NCBI GenBank assembly: GCA_009746045.1
Contig: RPFO01001901.1
Span: forward strand, 62,001 to 126,000
Direction of reading: 5' to 3'
Length of the DNA: 64,000 bases
Source of the DNA: Mesostigma viride
Taxonomy: Eukaryota; Streptophyta; Mesostigmatophyceae; Mesostigmatales; Mesostigmataceae
Shown here: in pieces, positions 32,674 to 41,902 of the stretch
Layout of the letters: the number at the start of each line of letters is the position of its first letter
Numbering within the stretch: position 1 is the stretch's first letter
Position numbers and translations under genes: made by a program
Notes under the pieces: generated by a model
Told to the model about the DNA's origin: nothing
Database searches by the model: none
Seen by the model: only the letters and a program-made list of their open reading frames with translations

Positions 32674-33630
32674 ATGCAAAGGGATTTGACCACTGCTTTG
32701 TGGTGTCCTAGAGCTGCTGGAGATCCTATTGTTATTCCGAATCCTGATTACAGCACCGGGGCCTTCATCAGTGCTGCTGATAAGTTACCAAAGTTTGATG
32801 GTGTGGATCCCCGTAAGTGGGAGGCAACGAATGTCCGCTTTACCCGTTTGCTGAAAGCCTTTAACCTACATGGGGTAATCACGGGTGAGATCGTGGACGA
32901 TGGCAAGGACGCGGCAGTTCAGGCCGCGATGGGCATCTTTTTAGATGGCCTGGCTCTTATGCTGGTCAAGAATGTGACCAGTGCAAAACAGGCATGGGAG
33001 CTCCTGATGAAGAGGTTTGGTCACCACCGTACGACTGAGACCTATCAGGATGAACTGCGTCGCAAGCTTCGTTCCAAGGAGCCTGCACCAGTGGACAAGC
33101 CCCTCAATGAGTTCCTGGCAGCGAGGGAGCTGACGCGCGAGGAGTACGTCCAGGAGCTGGACGGGCGTTTTGACGACCAGGACATGGTCCTCTCTACTCA
33201 TGATCTCATGCCCGCTGCGATCCGGGTGATGATGGCAGCACAGGATGTACGCATCACCACACTCACGTGGGATGAGTACAAGGCACGTGTGCTGAGGATT
33301 GAGGACAGCATCAAGGCCCAGGCGGCCATCATGCGCAACACAGGCGGGGGGAAGCAGGGAGACACCAGGGACACCAGTTCTCTGGCTGGCGTCTTTGCTA
33401 CCATGGCGATGGAGGACGGGAAGAAGGGTGGCTGTTTTCACTGCGGCAAACCGGGCCACAAGGTCGCAAACTGTTTCAAGAAGCACCCCCACCTTCGCAA
33501 GGGGGGGAAGGACGGAGAGGGCAAGGCGCAGGCCAACTTGACGTCCACTCCTGATCAGCAGGAGGCACTGGAGGTGCCCCCTGGTTTTGTTTTCCACACT
33601 GTCGTGGAGGCTCCCGCTGACCAACTGTAG
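32674..33630 (+). CDS. Gag polyprotein of copia-like element
   Basis: 318 aa from the first ATG in frame (32674; the frame is open 18 bp further up without an ATG). Central part has the copia/UBN2-type Gag fold pattern: LPKFDGVDPRKWEATNVRF, then TSAKQAWELLMKRFGHHRTT, then LRRKLRSKEP and DMVLSTHDLMPAAIRVMMA. Near residue 255 is one CCHC knuckle, CFHCGKPGHKVANC (CX2CX4HX4C), for RNA packaging. The ORF stops with TAG at 33628-33630, about 80 bp before the polypurine tract. It forms the particle shell; RT and integrase must be supplied by another element. Confidence 0.92.
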   Translation: MQRDLTTALWCPRAAGDPIVIPNPDYSTGAFISAADKLPKFDGVDPRKWEATNVRFTRLLKAFNLHGVITGEIVDDGKDAAVQAAMGIFLDGLALMLVKNVTSAKQAWELLMKRFGHHRTTETYQDELRRKLRSKEPAPVDKPLNEFLAARELTREEYVQELDGRFDDQDMVLSTHDLMPAAIRVMMAAQDVRITTLTWDEYKARVLRIEDSIKAQAAIMRNTGGGKQGDTRDTSSLAGVFATMAMEDGKKGGCFHCGKPGHKVANCFKKHPHLRKGGKDGEGKAQANLTSTPDQQEALEVPPGFVFHTVVEAPADQL

Positions 33631-33710
33631 TATTTGTTTAGTGGTGCGTTGCTCCAGGGGCGCCCTGGCCACCATACCTTTTCGAGTCATTGTTTCCAGC
33701 TTGTCCCACT

Positions 33711-33718
33711 AAGGGGGG
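33711..33718 (+). promoter_or_regulatory. Polypurine tract
   Basis: AAGGGGGG immediately before the right LTR; primes plus-strand synthesis in LTR elements. Confidence 0.85.
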
Positions 33719-34461
33719 TGTCAGCCGTAGTGGGCCAAGGCAGTCCCGGCACTAGTTTTTTGGCTGTCAGTTAGCCTAATTAGTGGGACGACACAACTGT
33801 ACTTTTCCAGACTATTTAATTCGTGCTACGGATTTTTAGTGCTGCGTTTCAGGTCCGAGATACTGTACGGATCATACTTTTGAGACCCGTTGTAATTGTT
33901 TTTGGGTCCGGACTATATGTGGAGTGCTACAAAATATTGTACCGGTGCTGGTGTGGCACCGACGGTACATTTTGGATTGCTTATGCTGCCACCGTACGTT
34001 ATGCAGCAGGATCCGCGCTTCGCGCAGATCTTAGGGACGTTGGTACTGTTTCTGGTTTTTCACCTATGTGAGTGATTTTGTCTAAGTCCGAGCTTGTGGC
34101 GCATGTCTGAGAAAGAAATCATAAGAATGGTAGAGTATCAGACGCGGCGCAACTTTTCAGTCCTTTGTGCATGTATGCATGCACATGTGTGCTTGAATGC
34201 ATCCGACCACCTAGAACGCGCCGCCACGTATCGTACGGCTGTGATCTGTTTGTGTCGTGACCTGTCCTTTGGGCGGCGTAGCATTTAGCCTAGGCACTGC
34301 TCCTTGGCAACTCACGCTCATGCCTTATTTCACACGTTTTTCACCATGAAGGACGTGAAATGTGGGCGTCGGCATTTGTGATTTAATGCTTGTCTTTTAA
34401 GCGTTATTTAATAACCAAGATCAATTTCCTCCGATCACCTTGGTTCAGTGCAAATGCAACA
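33719..34461 (+). repeat. 3' LTR
   Basis: 743 bp, with no difference from the 5' LTR noticed by eye; followed by the CTTTC target duplication. Confidence 0.95.
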
Positions 34462-35241
34462 CTTTCACACCCCTGAAAATAAAAAAATCATAACTTATAG
34501 CCCACAAAGTTTCCAACTGATACCCCCAACCAAGATGTTAGGAGTATCTACACTTCAAGGGCTTTCAGAATATGCAATTTAATGTCATGAGTCTAGTAAG
34601 TGTTTTGGATGATACATTCATCGATGATACAATCATCGTCTTCAACATTCGATCATTTTTTTTGCATTTATCTAGCCCTACATGGCTATAGTTTTGCCTA
34701 AAAGCAATGGCCATGGCCACTTCCGCAAGGGGTGCGCGCACCGTGCACCCACTTTTCACAGTATATATACGGCTGGTACCGCGAATTTTTTCGCGCAGAA
34801 AATATTCGCCGCGCCACGTCATCCATCAAAATGAAATTAAATTATAACATGACTCCGTTGGGAGATCATGTAGCACATATTCCCGTGGATGGATGGAGGG
34901 GGGGCAAAGCCGCAAAACCGAACTAATCTAACTCTAAGCTAATATCTAATCTAGAAAACCCTACCTATTCTACTCAGCAAAGCGCCCCTTCCGCTTGGGG
35001 GGAGCTGGGGCTGGCATGTGAGCCTGGACAATGGTCTTCCACCTCTTCTTCTTGTTGTCCTGCATGGATAGCAGTCCAAGCAAGAGAGAGGGAGTGAATG
35101 TGATGTTCAAACTGAGCTGGGACCACTAGGTCAGCCACTGAGCAACTGCTGTGGGTAGGTCATGACATGTTTGCCTACCTTCTTAGGAATGTCCTCGGGG
35201 CCAGGCCACTGAGGTCAGGATACGCCGCCCTGGCTGGCCAA

Positions 35242-36801
35242 CCGTGTTGGTCTGTACGGCAGTACGGGGTACTCGGTAAAACCCTTGCGTACTGTAAAAA
35301 TACAGGTATTTTTGCGAGGGGTAAAAAATACGCGAAAAAATACGCAGTACGGCATACGGGGTATTTTTGAAATTGTGGTAAAAAAGTACGGGGTATTATT
35401 GAGGCCAAGGCTTAAAGTACGGGGTATTCTAAGGATGTGTGGCCCTGCAGCCAACAAATGTTACTATGTACTATGCTCTCTGCTATTCATTAATGAGCAT
35501 AATGGCAGTGACTTGCCACCTGCCACACTTAGATCGACATTGCAATACATCCTTCAAGTACATTTGTATATTGTGGACATGCAAACTATTGACCATCTAA
35601 CACCGGCCTCTTTTATTACAATGCGTCATTGACAACATAATACATTATTGAATGGTATAATGCACCCAGAGCTCTGGCAGCCTCGATGCAGAGGATGTCA
35701 TAGCACTATAGATGGCAGCTTCGCTGCACAATGACAACAACTAGTGCATGCCACGAATCCCTAAAAAATAAAATCATTGGCAATGAACCCAGAATTGACC
35801 TTCACTGCTGCGGCAGGTCCATACTTTGCCACTGCCGCGATCATGTGCTTGTACGAGGCGCTGGCGGCGACGTGAAACGGAATGCCATTCTCGTAAAAGA
35901 AAGAGGCCTGGGCAAGGCGGACTTCCTGGAGCTGCGCATTGGAAAAGCACTGTGGAATCGTCTTCTGCACTGCCTTGCCAGAGCCACAAGGGCCAGCACC
36001 CGGGGCAGCGGCAGGCAGAAGGGCCTTGGCAACGCGGGCACCGAGCACTGCCTTTTGCTCCTTCTTTTCCAACCGGGCTGCCTCAGCCGCCTGAAGCCTC
36101 CCGATCAGGCCTTCTACATGATTCCTAGACTGCTGGCAAAATGTGGCTCCCTTGTTGGGGATGTGGCCGAGATGGCCGACAGCGCGATCCTTGCTAAAGT
36201 TGCCAGGCCTGCCGAACTTGTAATCGCACAGCTTGTACGCCTGGCCACCTCTGGCCGACTACCACGTCTTCCCCACTCACGGTCTTTTCCACCTCGTCAA
36301 TCAGGTGGAGGTATTGATACTCCTCTCCCCTTTTGACGACTGGAACTCTAGGCATGGTCGCCTCTTTTAGGATTGCCTAGCGCACAATACATGAACCGGC
36401 GCACCCGGCACCCTCTATTTGCTTCAATTGCGTCTTCACTCTTCTGCGTCTTTCTGGAAGTGCACCTGTCCCTAAACCTTGTGATTCTGCCATGCATATG
36501 CTGTCTGTCCCCTTTACAGCTTTTCTCCCGCGCAATAAAAAATCCTGTCAAAAAATGTAGAAAGCGGCACACCGTCACGCGTGTACTAGCAAGTAGCTAT
36601 GCACTCGCTGCAATTTCAGCAATTTCAGTACCACTGACAGGTCTGGGCCTCTCCCCACCGCGTGACACGTCCGCGACCTCCAAAATCGGCTAAGTCCAAA
36701 GTGAAAAACAGTGAAAATCGTACGGCGTACGCGGTCGAAAGCGTCAGTACCGTGGAATACGGCGTATTTTCATACCCGAGGTGCCGTACGAACCAACACG
36801 G
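35242..36801. mobile_element. hAT-like DNA transposon (hAT2)
   Basis: Terminal inverted repeats of 18 bp with two mismatches (CCGTGTTGGTCTGTACGG left, CCGTGTTGGTTCGTACGG as the complement of the right). 8-bp target duplication CTGGCCAA at 35234-35241 and 36802-36809. Subterminal TACGGGGTA/TACGC motifs resemble those of hAT1. Encodes a broken BED/DUF659-type transposase N-terminus but no catalytic core. Confidence 0.85.
35761..36355 (-). pseudogene. hAT transposase N-terminal remnant (BED + DUF659-like)
   Basis: From the ATG at 36355: MPRVPVVKRGEEYQYLHL and acidic residues. After a frame change come YKLCDYKFGRPGNFSKDRAVGH-type residues and NKGATFC, a BED zinc finger with C, C, H and C in order. 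Further on, SFFYENGIPFHVAASASYKH plus IAAVAKYGP is the conserved start of the DUF659 region of hAT transposases. It ends before the DDE core. At least one frameshift separates finger and DUF659 blocks. Confidence 0.75.
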
Positions 36802-36894
36802 CTGGCCAAGCCGCTGGGGGCCGGCCAGACCGAGGTCGGTGTCTACCTGGCTGGTGCAGGCAAGATGTCCTACGAATGCTATCCTACGCGCTGC

Positions 36895-37254
36895 CTAATC
36901 TCGTCCAAAATACGAGGCATACCCTGATACAAAAACTCTAAGGACCGATGCTTGCATGGAAAACCCACCCTTCAGGGCCTGACCGAGCATCCGGGTTACC
37001 GTGCCGTCTAGCTTGGCCGCCAGCGTGTCCGTGAGCGTCCATGCCTCAGCGCCATACGTGAGCACCGTAAGGACGAGGACCTTGAGGAGCATGCGCTTGC
37101 GGTGCTCGCCGAGGGCCTTCGAGTGCCAGTAGGTTTTGAGCGAACGATGCCTAGCCCAGGCCAGGCCGATGCGGGTGTCCACATCCATGGAGGGGGCCAT
37201 TATATGGGCGCACATGCGCATAGGCCTGTGCCACGTGCGCATAGGCCTGTGCAT
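36895..37254 (-). pseudogene. LINE D reverse transcriptase C-terminal part
   Basis: Minus reading gives MDVDTRIGLAWARHRSLKTY, VLVLTVLTYGAEAWTLTDTL and AKLDGTVTRMLGQALKGG. This is equivalent to the segment RIGMAWAHLH ... TYGAETWTL ... RLDGAVTKMLRKAL of LINE A, at roughly half identity by eye, so a related but distinct family. The reading breaks off toward hAT2. Confidence 0.75.
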
Positions 37255-37289
37255 GCCACTGAGCTAAGCTAGCCTGACTAATCTACACT

Positions 37290-37650
37290 ACTGCTATATA
37301 TATTCCCTAGACTGGGGTTGCTGGGGTGGCATGAGGGGGCGCCTGCCAGGGCTTGTGGTTGACGTGGATGACGTCCCCCCTCCAGGATACCGGTTTCCCC
37401 CCTGCGCTCTGCTGGAGCTGGAGGTAGGTCGGCCATAGCTCGCCGCCGTTGTTGCTGTGCCAAGGTCAGGCCGTCGTCCAGCGTGTAGCAAGTCCTCTCG
37501 AGAGAGCTTCTTGCGTCATTTAAGAAACGACAGCTTATCCGCCATGTAATCAAAGGCAAAGGTGAGGAGCAGGGGAGCCGGGACAGCCAGTTATACCCCG
37601 CGCGCGGGTAAGGCGGGCCGCGGCAGCCGACATCCCGAGATGACATTGAT
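37290..37650 (-). pseudogene. Family C ORF1 fragment (C4)
   Basis: C-terminal half of a C-type ORF1 on minus: LERTCYTLDDGLTLAQQQRRR, then WPTYLQLQQ-like and a GNRYPGGG block. A short 3' UTR piece with GGGAATATATA ends it. Broken by frameshifts. Confidence 0.65.
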
Positions 37651-37654
37651 GACT

Positions 37655-38479
37655 ACAGCGCTCAACATGGTGGACGGGAGGCCAAGGTCTCCAATACGGA
37701 AACCAAGGTCGCACACAAGCTACAAACTCAGCTCACGGCGCTGCAGACCACGGCGCAGGCATCCGAGGCACATGCTGCACTCCTCTCCCGCCTCAACCAG
37801 GTTGAGGGGAAGTGTGGCGTGCTCATGAAGAAGCTTGAAGCCATCGATCACCACCCACACCGAGGCCCTGGCCACACGGGTCCCAAAGATAGCGGAGCAG
37901 ACGGCCACCATCGCATCCCAGCCACCCCGGCAGGATGATGGCGGCCTCCCGCCGGCGCTCTCCTATGCGGACCTGCTGCGGTCAGCGACCGCCTCAACCA
38001 CTGACGCCATCGCCACGGAGCTCCAGGAGCTGGAGGACCACCGCCAGGCCGAACAACGGTAGGCCATGCACCGACCGCGCTCGCCGCGAGTGCCGAGTGG
38101 TGCTGCGTCGTTTCCCCCAGAAGCCGGCCAGGTGAGACGTCAACCACCCTTGCCGACGAGCTCAAGGACCAGCTCAGTCTCACCCTCATGGGCCTGGTAG
38201 GTGAGGTAGAACTGCGCGGGTGCCACCGCCTTAATTCCCCACTCACGGGACAAGGCGGCTCCCCCACCAGTCCTGCTCACCTTCCCCTGGCCTGAGGACA
38301 AGCGGTGGTTAATTCCTTTCTCGTCGCAAGCGGTTGCACGACCTCACCTGGACGCTGGACGACGACCTGACCCCCGCTCAGCATGCAGCAGCAGCGACGC
38401 GACCTGTGGACGGAATGCCTCCGCCACAAGCAGGACCCCCAGAAGCCCAAGGTGTACTGGAGGGGCGGGGACATGATGA
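37655..38479 (+). pseudogene. B2 ORF1 remnant
   Basis: Pieces in changing frames: LNQVEGKCGVLMKKLEAI, EALATRVPKIAEQTATIASQ, LSYADLLRSATASTTDAI, ECRVVLRRFPQKP, LMGLVGEVELRGCHRL, then QQQRRDLWTECLRHKQ. Nearly every frame change coincides with one of the 4-bp palindromic insertions, which shows directly how this ORF was inactivated. Confidence 0.8.
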
Positions 38480-39814
38480 ATTAATTAATTAATTAATAGA
38501 CACGTGACTGCGTCACGTGAGCATAAGTCCTCAGTGGGAGGGGAACATGGGATGGAATGGATGGTATATGCTATCATCTAGGTCCTAGTTACAGGGGTGT
38601 GGGCACCGCCGCCCGAATCGCTATGAATGCCATACTTGGTCACACGCGGAGCCCCCACAGGCTTGGGGGTGGTCTCCTTCATCACTACTTGCCATCTATC
38701 CTTGCGCACCATCTGCCTCCATATTACAGACAAACCAGGAGGCTGCCCGGGGGTGAGCCCGTCACGTCTAGCGTAGCACATGTCCATGCCGAGTCTATCA
38801 CGAAAAGTCCACGGGTGGCGGCCCTGCCGCGCGCGGCCGGGGGCACGCCAGGTGAGGACATATCGCCCAGGCTGGGCGGGCTTGGTGCCAGCTAGTCTAT
38901 CTGATGTATCTACCTGATCTGTGCGGGCCAGGTGCCCGGCTAGGCCCAGGCGCCTGTGCCTAATAATGTGGGAAACATAGGGCAAATCAGCGTACAAATC
39001 CTCATTACTAATGTGCAAACCAAAGGGGATGTTAAGGGCCTTGCGCAGCATCTTGGTGACGGCGCCGTCGAGTCGTTGCTCCAGCTCCTGCATCAGTGTC
39101 CACGTCTCGGCGCCGTAGGTCAGGATCGTCAGAATGACGACCTTGAAGAGGTCACGCTTGACGATCCGGGGTAGGGCGGGGTTGCTCCACCAGCGGCGGT
39201 GGTCATGGAGGTGCGCCCACGCCATGCCGATCCGTGTCGTCATGTCGTCCTCGCAGTCGGGAAGCCAACTGCCGAGCAGCTTGAAGCGGCCTGAAGGAGG
39301 GTAGTTGACCTCGGCATCGTCTAAGAGGCGGAGTGTTGGTGGGGGGCCTGCCATGCCGAGGGCCAGGGCCTCCGTTTGGGGGCTGATTTCTAGACCAACC
39401 GCCCGAGCCTCGAGCGCCAGGCAGTCCAGCCAAAGTTGGGCAGACTCCGGCTTCTCGATGAGCGTGATGTCGTCGGCATAAATGAGGTCAGCTAGTAAGT
39501 TCCGCTTGTTAGTCGGCCCCCCTTCCCCAAGCTCGGTCGTGATCGCTAGGCCAGGGGCACGGCCTGCAATGCTAGCAAAGCGAGCACGTGCCTGGCGCAT
39601 GACATAATCCACTACAATAATAAACAGGTACGGCGACAGGACGCAACCCTGCCAGACGCCGGTCTGCAGTGGGCATGGCGGGGTAATGCCGTGTTGAGTG
39701 CGCACCGAAGTGGTCGACCCCTCATACAGCGTGCGGATGACGGTAATCAGGGGAGTGGGGACGCGAGCGCGAGCAAGTACAGCCCAGAGAGCGTCCCAGA
39801 GGACAGAATCAAAA
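38480..39814 (-). mobile_element. 5'-truncated LINE A4 in B2
   Basis: 1.33 kb of LINE A 3' half on minus with a TTAA-unit tail at 38480. Flanked by target duplication GGGGACATGATGA (38467-38479 and 39815-39827). A textbook target-primed, 5'-truncated insertion. Confidence 0.92.
38578..39814 (-). pseudogene. LINE A4 reverse transcriptase, 5'-truncated but open
   Basis: Open reading from the insertion junction (FDSVLWDALWAVLARARVPT) through QTGVWQGCVLSPYLFIIVVD (motif B), LIYADDITLI (motif C) and LTYGAETWTLMQELEQ to the normal C-terminus GAHTPVTRT. It lacks the endonuclease and the first RT motifs, so it cannot act. It has no frameshift, so it is younger than A1-A3 and close in sequence to A5. 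Confidence 0.9.
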
Positions 39815-40374
39815 GGGGACATGATGATATATATTAACCACAAGATGTGGACGCCCCCTGCAGGCTAGAATAGCTTGTATAACAGCCCTAGCTTGTATCC
39901 ATTGGTAGTCACTGCCGCCATGGCAGCCATGCCTAGAATGTTTGCCTAGCTGTGCATGCCACCATACCTAGTCACGTGCACCGCTAACACATGGTACACA
40001 ACCAGCCATAGCCTCAGCTTAGCCCTTGTACAGCCATGCTACGTCCTGGCTAAGATCAGTTTACTTGCCCACGCTACTTGTTACTGATGATATGCTCACA
40101 TGGGTCTTATGAGATTAGCATAGTACTCCGTGGCATGCCTTTGCGCATGACACGCAAGTACTTACTTACTTACTTATGGGTCTTATTGCACCCACAGCAC
40201 TTGCCGGATCGTCTATGGCGTGTCCGATTAATTGCCGCTGTGGCATGCCTCTGGCATGAAGGACAAAGGGGGTCTCTGCCCTTTCCTCCTGTTGTGCACA
40301 TGCAGGGATTAAAAGCACTTCGGTGCTCCGTGACTCCCCAACGGGAGCACGAGTTTAATTAATGAATTAATTAA

Positions 40375-40690
40375 TTAATAGCTCCCGTCTCCGCTGTTGC
40401 TGGGCGGGCCAGGGTCAAGTCGTCGTCCAGCATGTAGGAAGTCCCCGAGAGCTTCTTGCCGCATTTAAGACATGACAGCTTATCCGCCATGTACTTAAAG
40501 GTGAGGAGCAGGGGAGCCGGGCCAGCCTTACCCCGCGCGCGGGGAAGGCGGACAGCCGACATCCGCAGCTCACCAGTGAGTTGCATGGGGGCAAGAATGT
40601 CGCGCTTAATGCCATGAGAAGAGTCTCCGAGGTCTCACCTGCAGGCCGGCTGATCGAAGTGCTTGACGACGACATTGTGGCTGCGCTGGT
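40375..40690 (-). pseudogene. Family C ORF1 fragment (C5)
   Basis: Minus reading contains NVVVKHFDQPACR, then LPRARGKAGPAPLLLTFKYM, LSCLKCGKKLSGTSYMLDDD and the start of the C-terminal domain, the same order as in C2 and C6. Cut at the right by unrelated sequence at about 40690. Confidence 0.7.
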
Positions 40691-41224
40691 TCCATGTAAT
40701 GCGAGATGCAAAATCCGCTTCCCTGTCGTAATTCCGTCCAATACCGTCGTGCAGTAGGTACCACGAATGCACTATACCAGCTAGGTGCACATTGTGCACC
40801 CCGAGCAGTTGACAGTTTACATCCTCCACCTGCAGGTTGTAGCCCAGATTGATTGTGAGCCCATAGATGCCCGCCTTCTCAGGGCTAGGTTTTACATATT
40901 CAATAGTGAGACAACTATGGCTGGACGCATGGCGATCGATCCAACGCTGTGGAAGGACTGGGGTAGCTCCCCACGGAGCTATGTTCTTAGTTAATGAATG
41001 CAGTACTACCGTTCCAAAAACAGATTCGCTGGAGCTATGTACCACTTATTTAATTTCACCATGCCTCTCTTTCCAACTCCCAACTCAACTCAATTCGGAG
41101 CCATTTTTTCAACGACTAGCTACACGTGTCTGCATGTCAGACTTCTCGCAGGCAGAGGAAGACATATTGGAGGTCTCACATTACATGAAGTGAGAGCATC
41201 ACAGAAGTGAGAGCATCACAGAAG
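40691..41224. other. Mixed C-type 3' UTR debris
   Basis: 40780-40900 matches the C 3' UTR at 48080-48180 (CACCTGCAGGTTGTAGCCC, CATAGATGCCC) in plus orientation, but with an insertion around 40905-40960 and a rearranged end (CTCCCCACGGAGCTATG). 41000-41220 contains a short GAAGTGAGAGCATCACA repeat. No gene. Confidence 0.45.
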
Positions 41225-41798
41225 TGAGAGCTTAAGCATCACACCACCTCCACCACCTCCACCATCGCGGCACAACTCAAGCAACAAGCCCTCGACCTTC
41301 GCGAGGCGGCCGAGCTCGACAAGCGCAGCCACAATGTCATCGTCAAGCACTTCGACCAGCCGGCAGGTGAGACCTCCACGAGTCTCCTTGAGGCAGTTAA
41401 GCGCGCCATTCTTGCCCCCATGTTACTCACTGGTGAGCTGGACATGTCGGTTGTCCGCCTCCCCCGCGCGCGGGGGAAGGCTGGCCCGGCACCCGTGCTC
41501 CTCACCTTTAAGTACATGACGGACAAGCTGGCGTTCCTTAAATGCCGCAAGAAGCTCTCGGAGACTCGCTTCACGCTGGACGACGACTTGACCTTGGCCC
41601 AGCAACAGCGGCGACGCGAGCTATGGCCGACCTACCTTCAGCTCCGGCAGCGTGCAGGGGGGAAGCCGGTATACTGGAGGGGGGCGGTCATCCACGTTGA
41701 CCACAAGCCCTGGCAGGCCCCTCCTGCCACTCCAGGCTAGGGAATATACCAGTAGTGTAGATTAGATAGGCTTAGCCTTGCAAGTGGCCCACGCGCAT
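41225..41798 (+). mobile_element. ORF1-only LINE derivative C6, first half
   Basis: Family C copy that continues at 47812-48257: LINE A5 lies between, flanked by target duplication CCCACGCGCAT (41788-41798 and 47812-47822). This half carries ORF1 from the REAAELDKRSHNVIVKHFDQ block to the stop and the start of the 3' UTR. Confidence 0.82.
41420..41740 (+). pseudogene. C6 ORF1, C-terminal part
   Basis: Open from about 41420 to 41740: MLLTGELDMSVVRLPRARGK, TDKLAFLKCRKKLSETRFTL, DDDLTLAQQQRRRELWPTYL, KPVYWRGAVIHV. An intact RRM C-terminal half plus CTD of an L1-type ORF1, but the coiled coil is missing and a frame change separates it from 41270-41420. Confidence 0.7.
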
Positions 41799-41902
41799 TA
41801 ATTAATTAATTAATAGACACGTGACTGCGTCACGTGAGCATAAGTCCTCAGTGGGAGGGGAACATGGGATGGAATGGATGGTATAAGCTATCTAGGTCCT
41901 AG

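Larger units (their letters stand above)
31561..34461 (+). mobile_element. Non-autonomous copia-like LTR retrotransposon (Gag only)
   Basis: Two 743-bp direct LTRs (31561-32303 and 33719-34461), each starting TG and ending CA, without differences that I can see. Target duplication CTTTC (5 bp) on both sides. A primer-binding site TGGTATCGCC immediately follows the left LTR, as expected for the initiator methionine tRNA, and the polypurine tract AAGGGGGG immediately precedes the right LTR. The 1.4-kb interior encodes only Gag; no protease, integrase or RT. This is the TR-GAG type of dependent element. LTR identity indicates a very recent insertion. Confidence 0.95.
31375..34830 (-). repeat. 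Diverged repeat R, copy 3, interrupted by LTR element
   Basis: Minus-orientation relative of repeat R: 31380-31530 corresponds to the part around CATCGGCATGGGGGGTAAT of copy 1, and 34715-34815 to its first 120 bp (GGCCACTTCCGCAAGGGGTG, then a degenerate palindrome). The LTR element 31561-34461 is inserted inside it. About 34475-34700 has no clear counterpart. Confidence 0.55.
34835..37265 (-). mobile_element. LINE D copy split by hAT2
   Basis: Minus-strand LINE related to family D: 34835-35233 holds the ORF2 C-terminus (RRGHS-like, KKKRWKTIVQAHMP and PPKRKGRF in pieces) and 3' UTR with an AAATTAAATTA tail; 36810-37265 holds the preceding RT thumb region. The hAT-like element 35242-36801 separates them at a TTGGCCAG target. 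This copy links the D 3' end to its RT part. Confidence 0.72.
37655..40365 (+). mobile_element. ORF1-only LINE derivative B2, split by LINE A4
   Basis: 5'-truncated family B copy, collinear with B1 from residue ~195 of its ORF1 through the 3' UTR to the tail GGGAGCACGAGTTTAATTAA. LINE A4 is inserted at 38480-39814 with a 13-bp duplication. Compared with B1 it has 4-bp insertions GATC (37846), TGCA (38067), GGCC (38126), AATT (38233), AATT (38311) and TGCA (38384). Confidence 0.82.
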
